In this document: positions 11,737 to 11,856 of the stretch, piece by piece | Layout of the letters: each line of letters begins with the position of its first letter | Numbering within the stretch: position 1 is the first letter of the stretch | DNA from: Selenomonadaceae bacterium | GTDB lineage: Bacteria; Bacillota; Negativicutes; Selenomonadales; Selenomonadaceae | DNA length: 11,856 nucleotides | Direction: 5' to 3' | NCBI GenBank assembly: GCA_016286075.1 | Contig: JAEERZ010000036.1 | Location: 1-11,856 of the forward strand | Program-made: the position numbers and the translations under genes | Notes under the pieces: generated by a model | Database searches by the model: none | Told to the model about the DNA's origin: nothing | What the model saw: the letters and a program-made list of their open reading frames with translations, nothing else

Positions 11737-11856
11737 TATTTAAACTCTTCCGGCGGCGTTTCACGTTTGCCGTAGCGATACAAAATCGCGTCCACGATAC
11801 GGCTGGCGGCTTTGCCGTCGCCGTACGGGCTTCTTGCCTCCGCCATGCGGGCGTAT
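11736..11856 (-). CDS. wecB: UDP-N-acetylglucosamine 2-epimerase, C-terminal end (5' part outside window)
   Basis: The last 39 codons (first full codon at 11855) are visible: ARMAEARSPYGDGKAASRIV then DAILYRYGKRETPPEEFK, TAA at 11738-11736. The M-x-x-A-x-x-PYGDGKA-x-RI pattern is the conserved C-terminal end of the non-hydrolysing UDP-GlcNAc 2-epimerase, which makes UDP-ManNAc for cell-envelope polysaccharide. A wecB-like gene next to atp genes is a common order in Bacillota. The stop codon abuts the S23 repeat, so downstream DNA of the ancestral gene pair is interrupted. Confidence 0.9.
   Translation of the reverse strand, partial: YARMAEARSPYGDGKAASRIVDAILYRYGKRETPPEEFK

Noticed and set aside
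1..11856. CRISPR array, tRNA or rRNA genes, transposase
   Set aside because: I looked for regular repeat-spacer patterns, tRNA-like cloverleaf ends and transposase motifs and saw none.

Overview
The window is a piece of a bacterial chromosome in which every supported gene lies on the minus strand, so transcription runs from high to low coordinates. It carries a complete F1Fo ATP synthase operon in the classical order (atpZ, atpI, atpB, E, F, H, A, G, D, C). The wecB gene end sits upstream, and a short operon controlled by a cobalamin riboswitch lies downstream. High G+C coding regions, strong Shine-Dalgarno sites with some TTG starts, lipoprotein and subunit sequence types, and a wecB-atp junction suggest a Bacillota genome. 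The class Negativicutes (Selenomonas-like) is my best guess, made from general sequence character and not from any search.

Layout from upstream (right edge) to downstream (left edge). 11856-11736 is the 3' end of wecB. Directly at its stop codon lies an AT-rich four-helix-bundle (S23 type) gene bracketed by inverted heptanucleotide repeats, which looks like an insertion. Then come atpZ, an intrinsic terminator (about 10978-11001), a good sigma-A promoter (10877-10906), and atpI-BEFHAGDC ending in a terminator at 3344-3378. The next promoter (3157-3185) drives a leader holding a cobalamin riboswitch (about 2943-3084) and a terminator (2841-2877). This leader precedes an orphan solute-binding lipoprotein, an AstE/AspA-type zinc deacylase and a MATE transporter cut by the left edge.

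The Atp proteins make one machine. AtpB, E and F form the membrane sector; AtpH joins the b stalk to the head; AtpA and AtpD form the catalytic head; AtpG and AtpC form the central rotor. AtpZ and AtpI are small membrane accessory proteins. Three subunits are notable. AtpG carries an insert of roughly 130 residues (Ala/Glu/Lys helix plus Pro/Leu/Asp tract) at the site where chloroplast gamma has its redox insert. AtpE lacks most of the helix-1 glycine motif and has Asp29 opposite Glu62, suggesting a two-carboxylate ion site. AtpC carries an IDxxRA ATP-binding motif. The atpG-atpD gap holds a 152-bp imperfect palindrome that is unusual inside an atp operon.

The strongest candidates for something undescribed are the gamma-subunit insert, the cobalamin-controlled SBP/deacylase/MATE set, and the repeat-bounded S23 gene.
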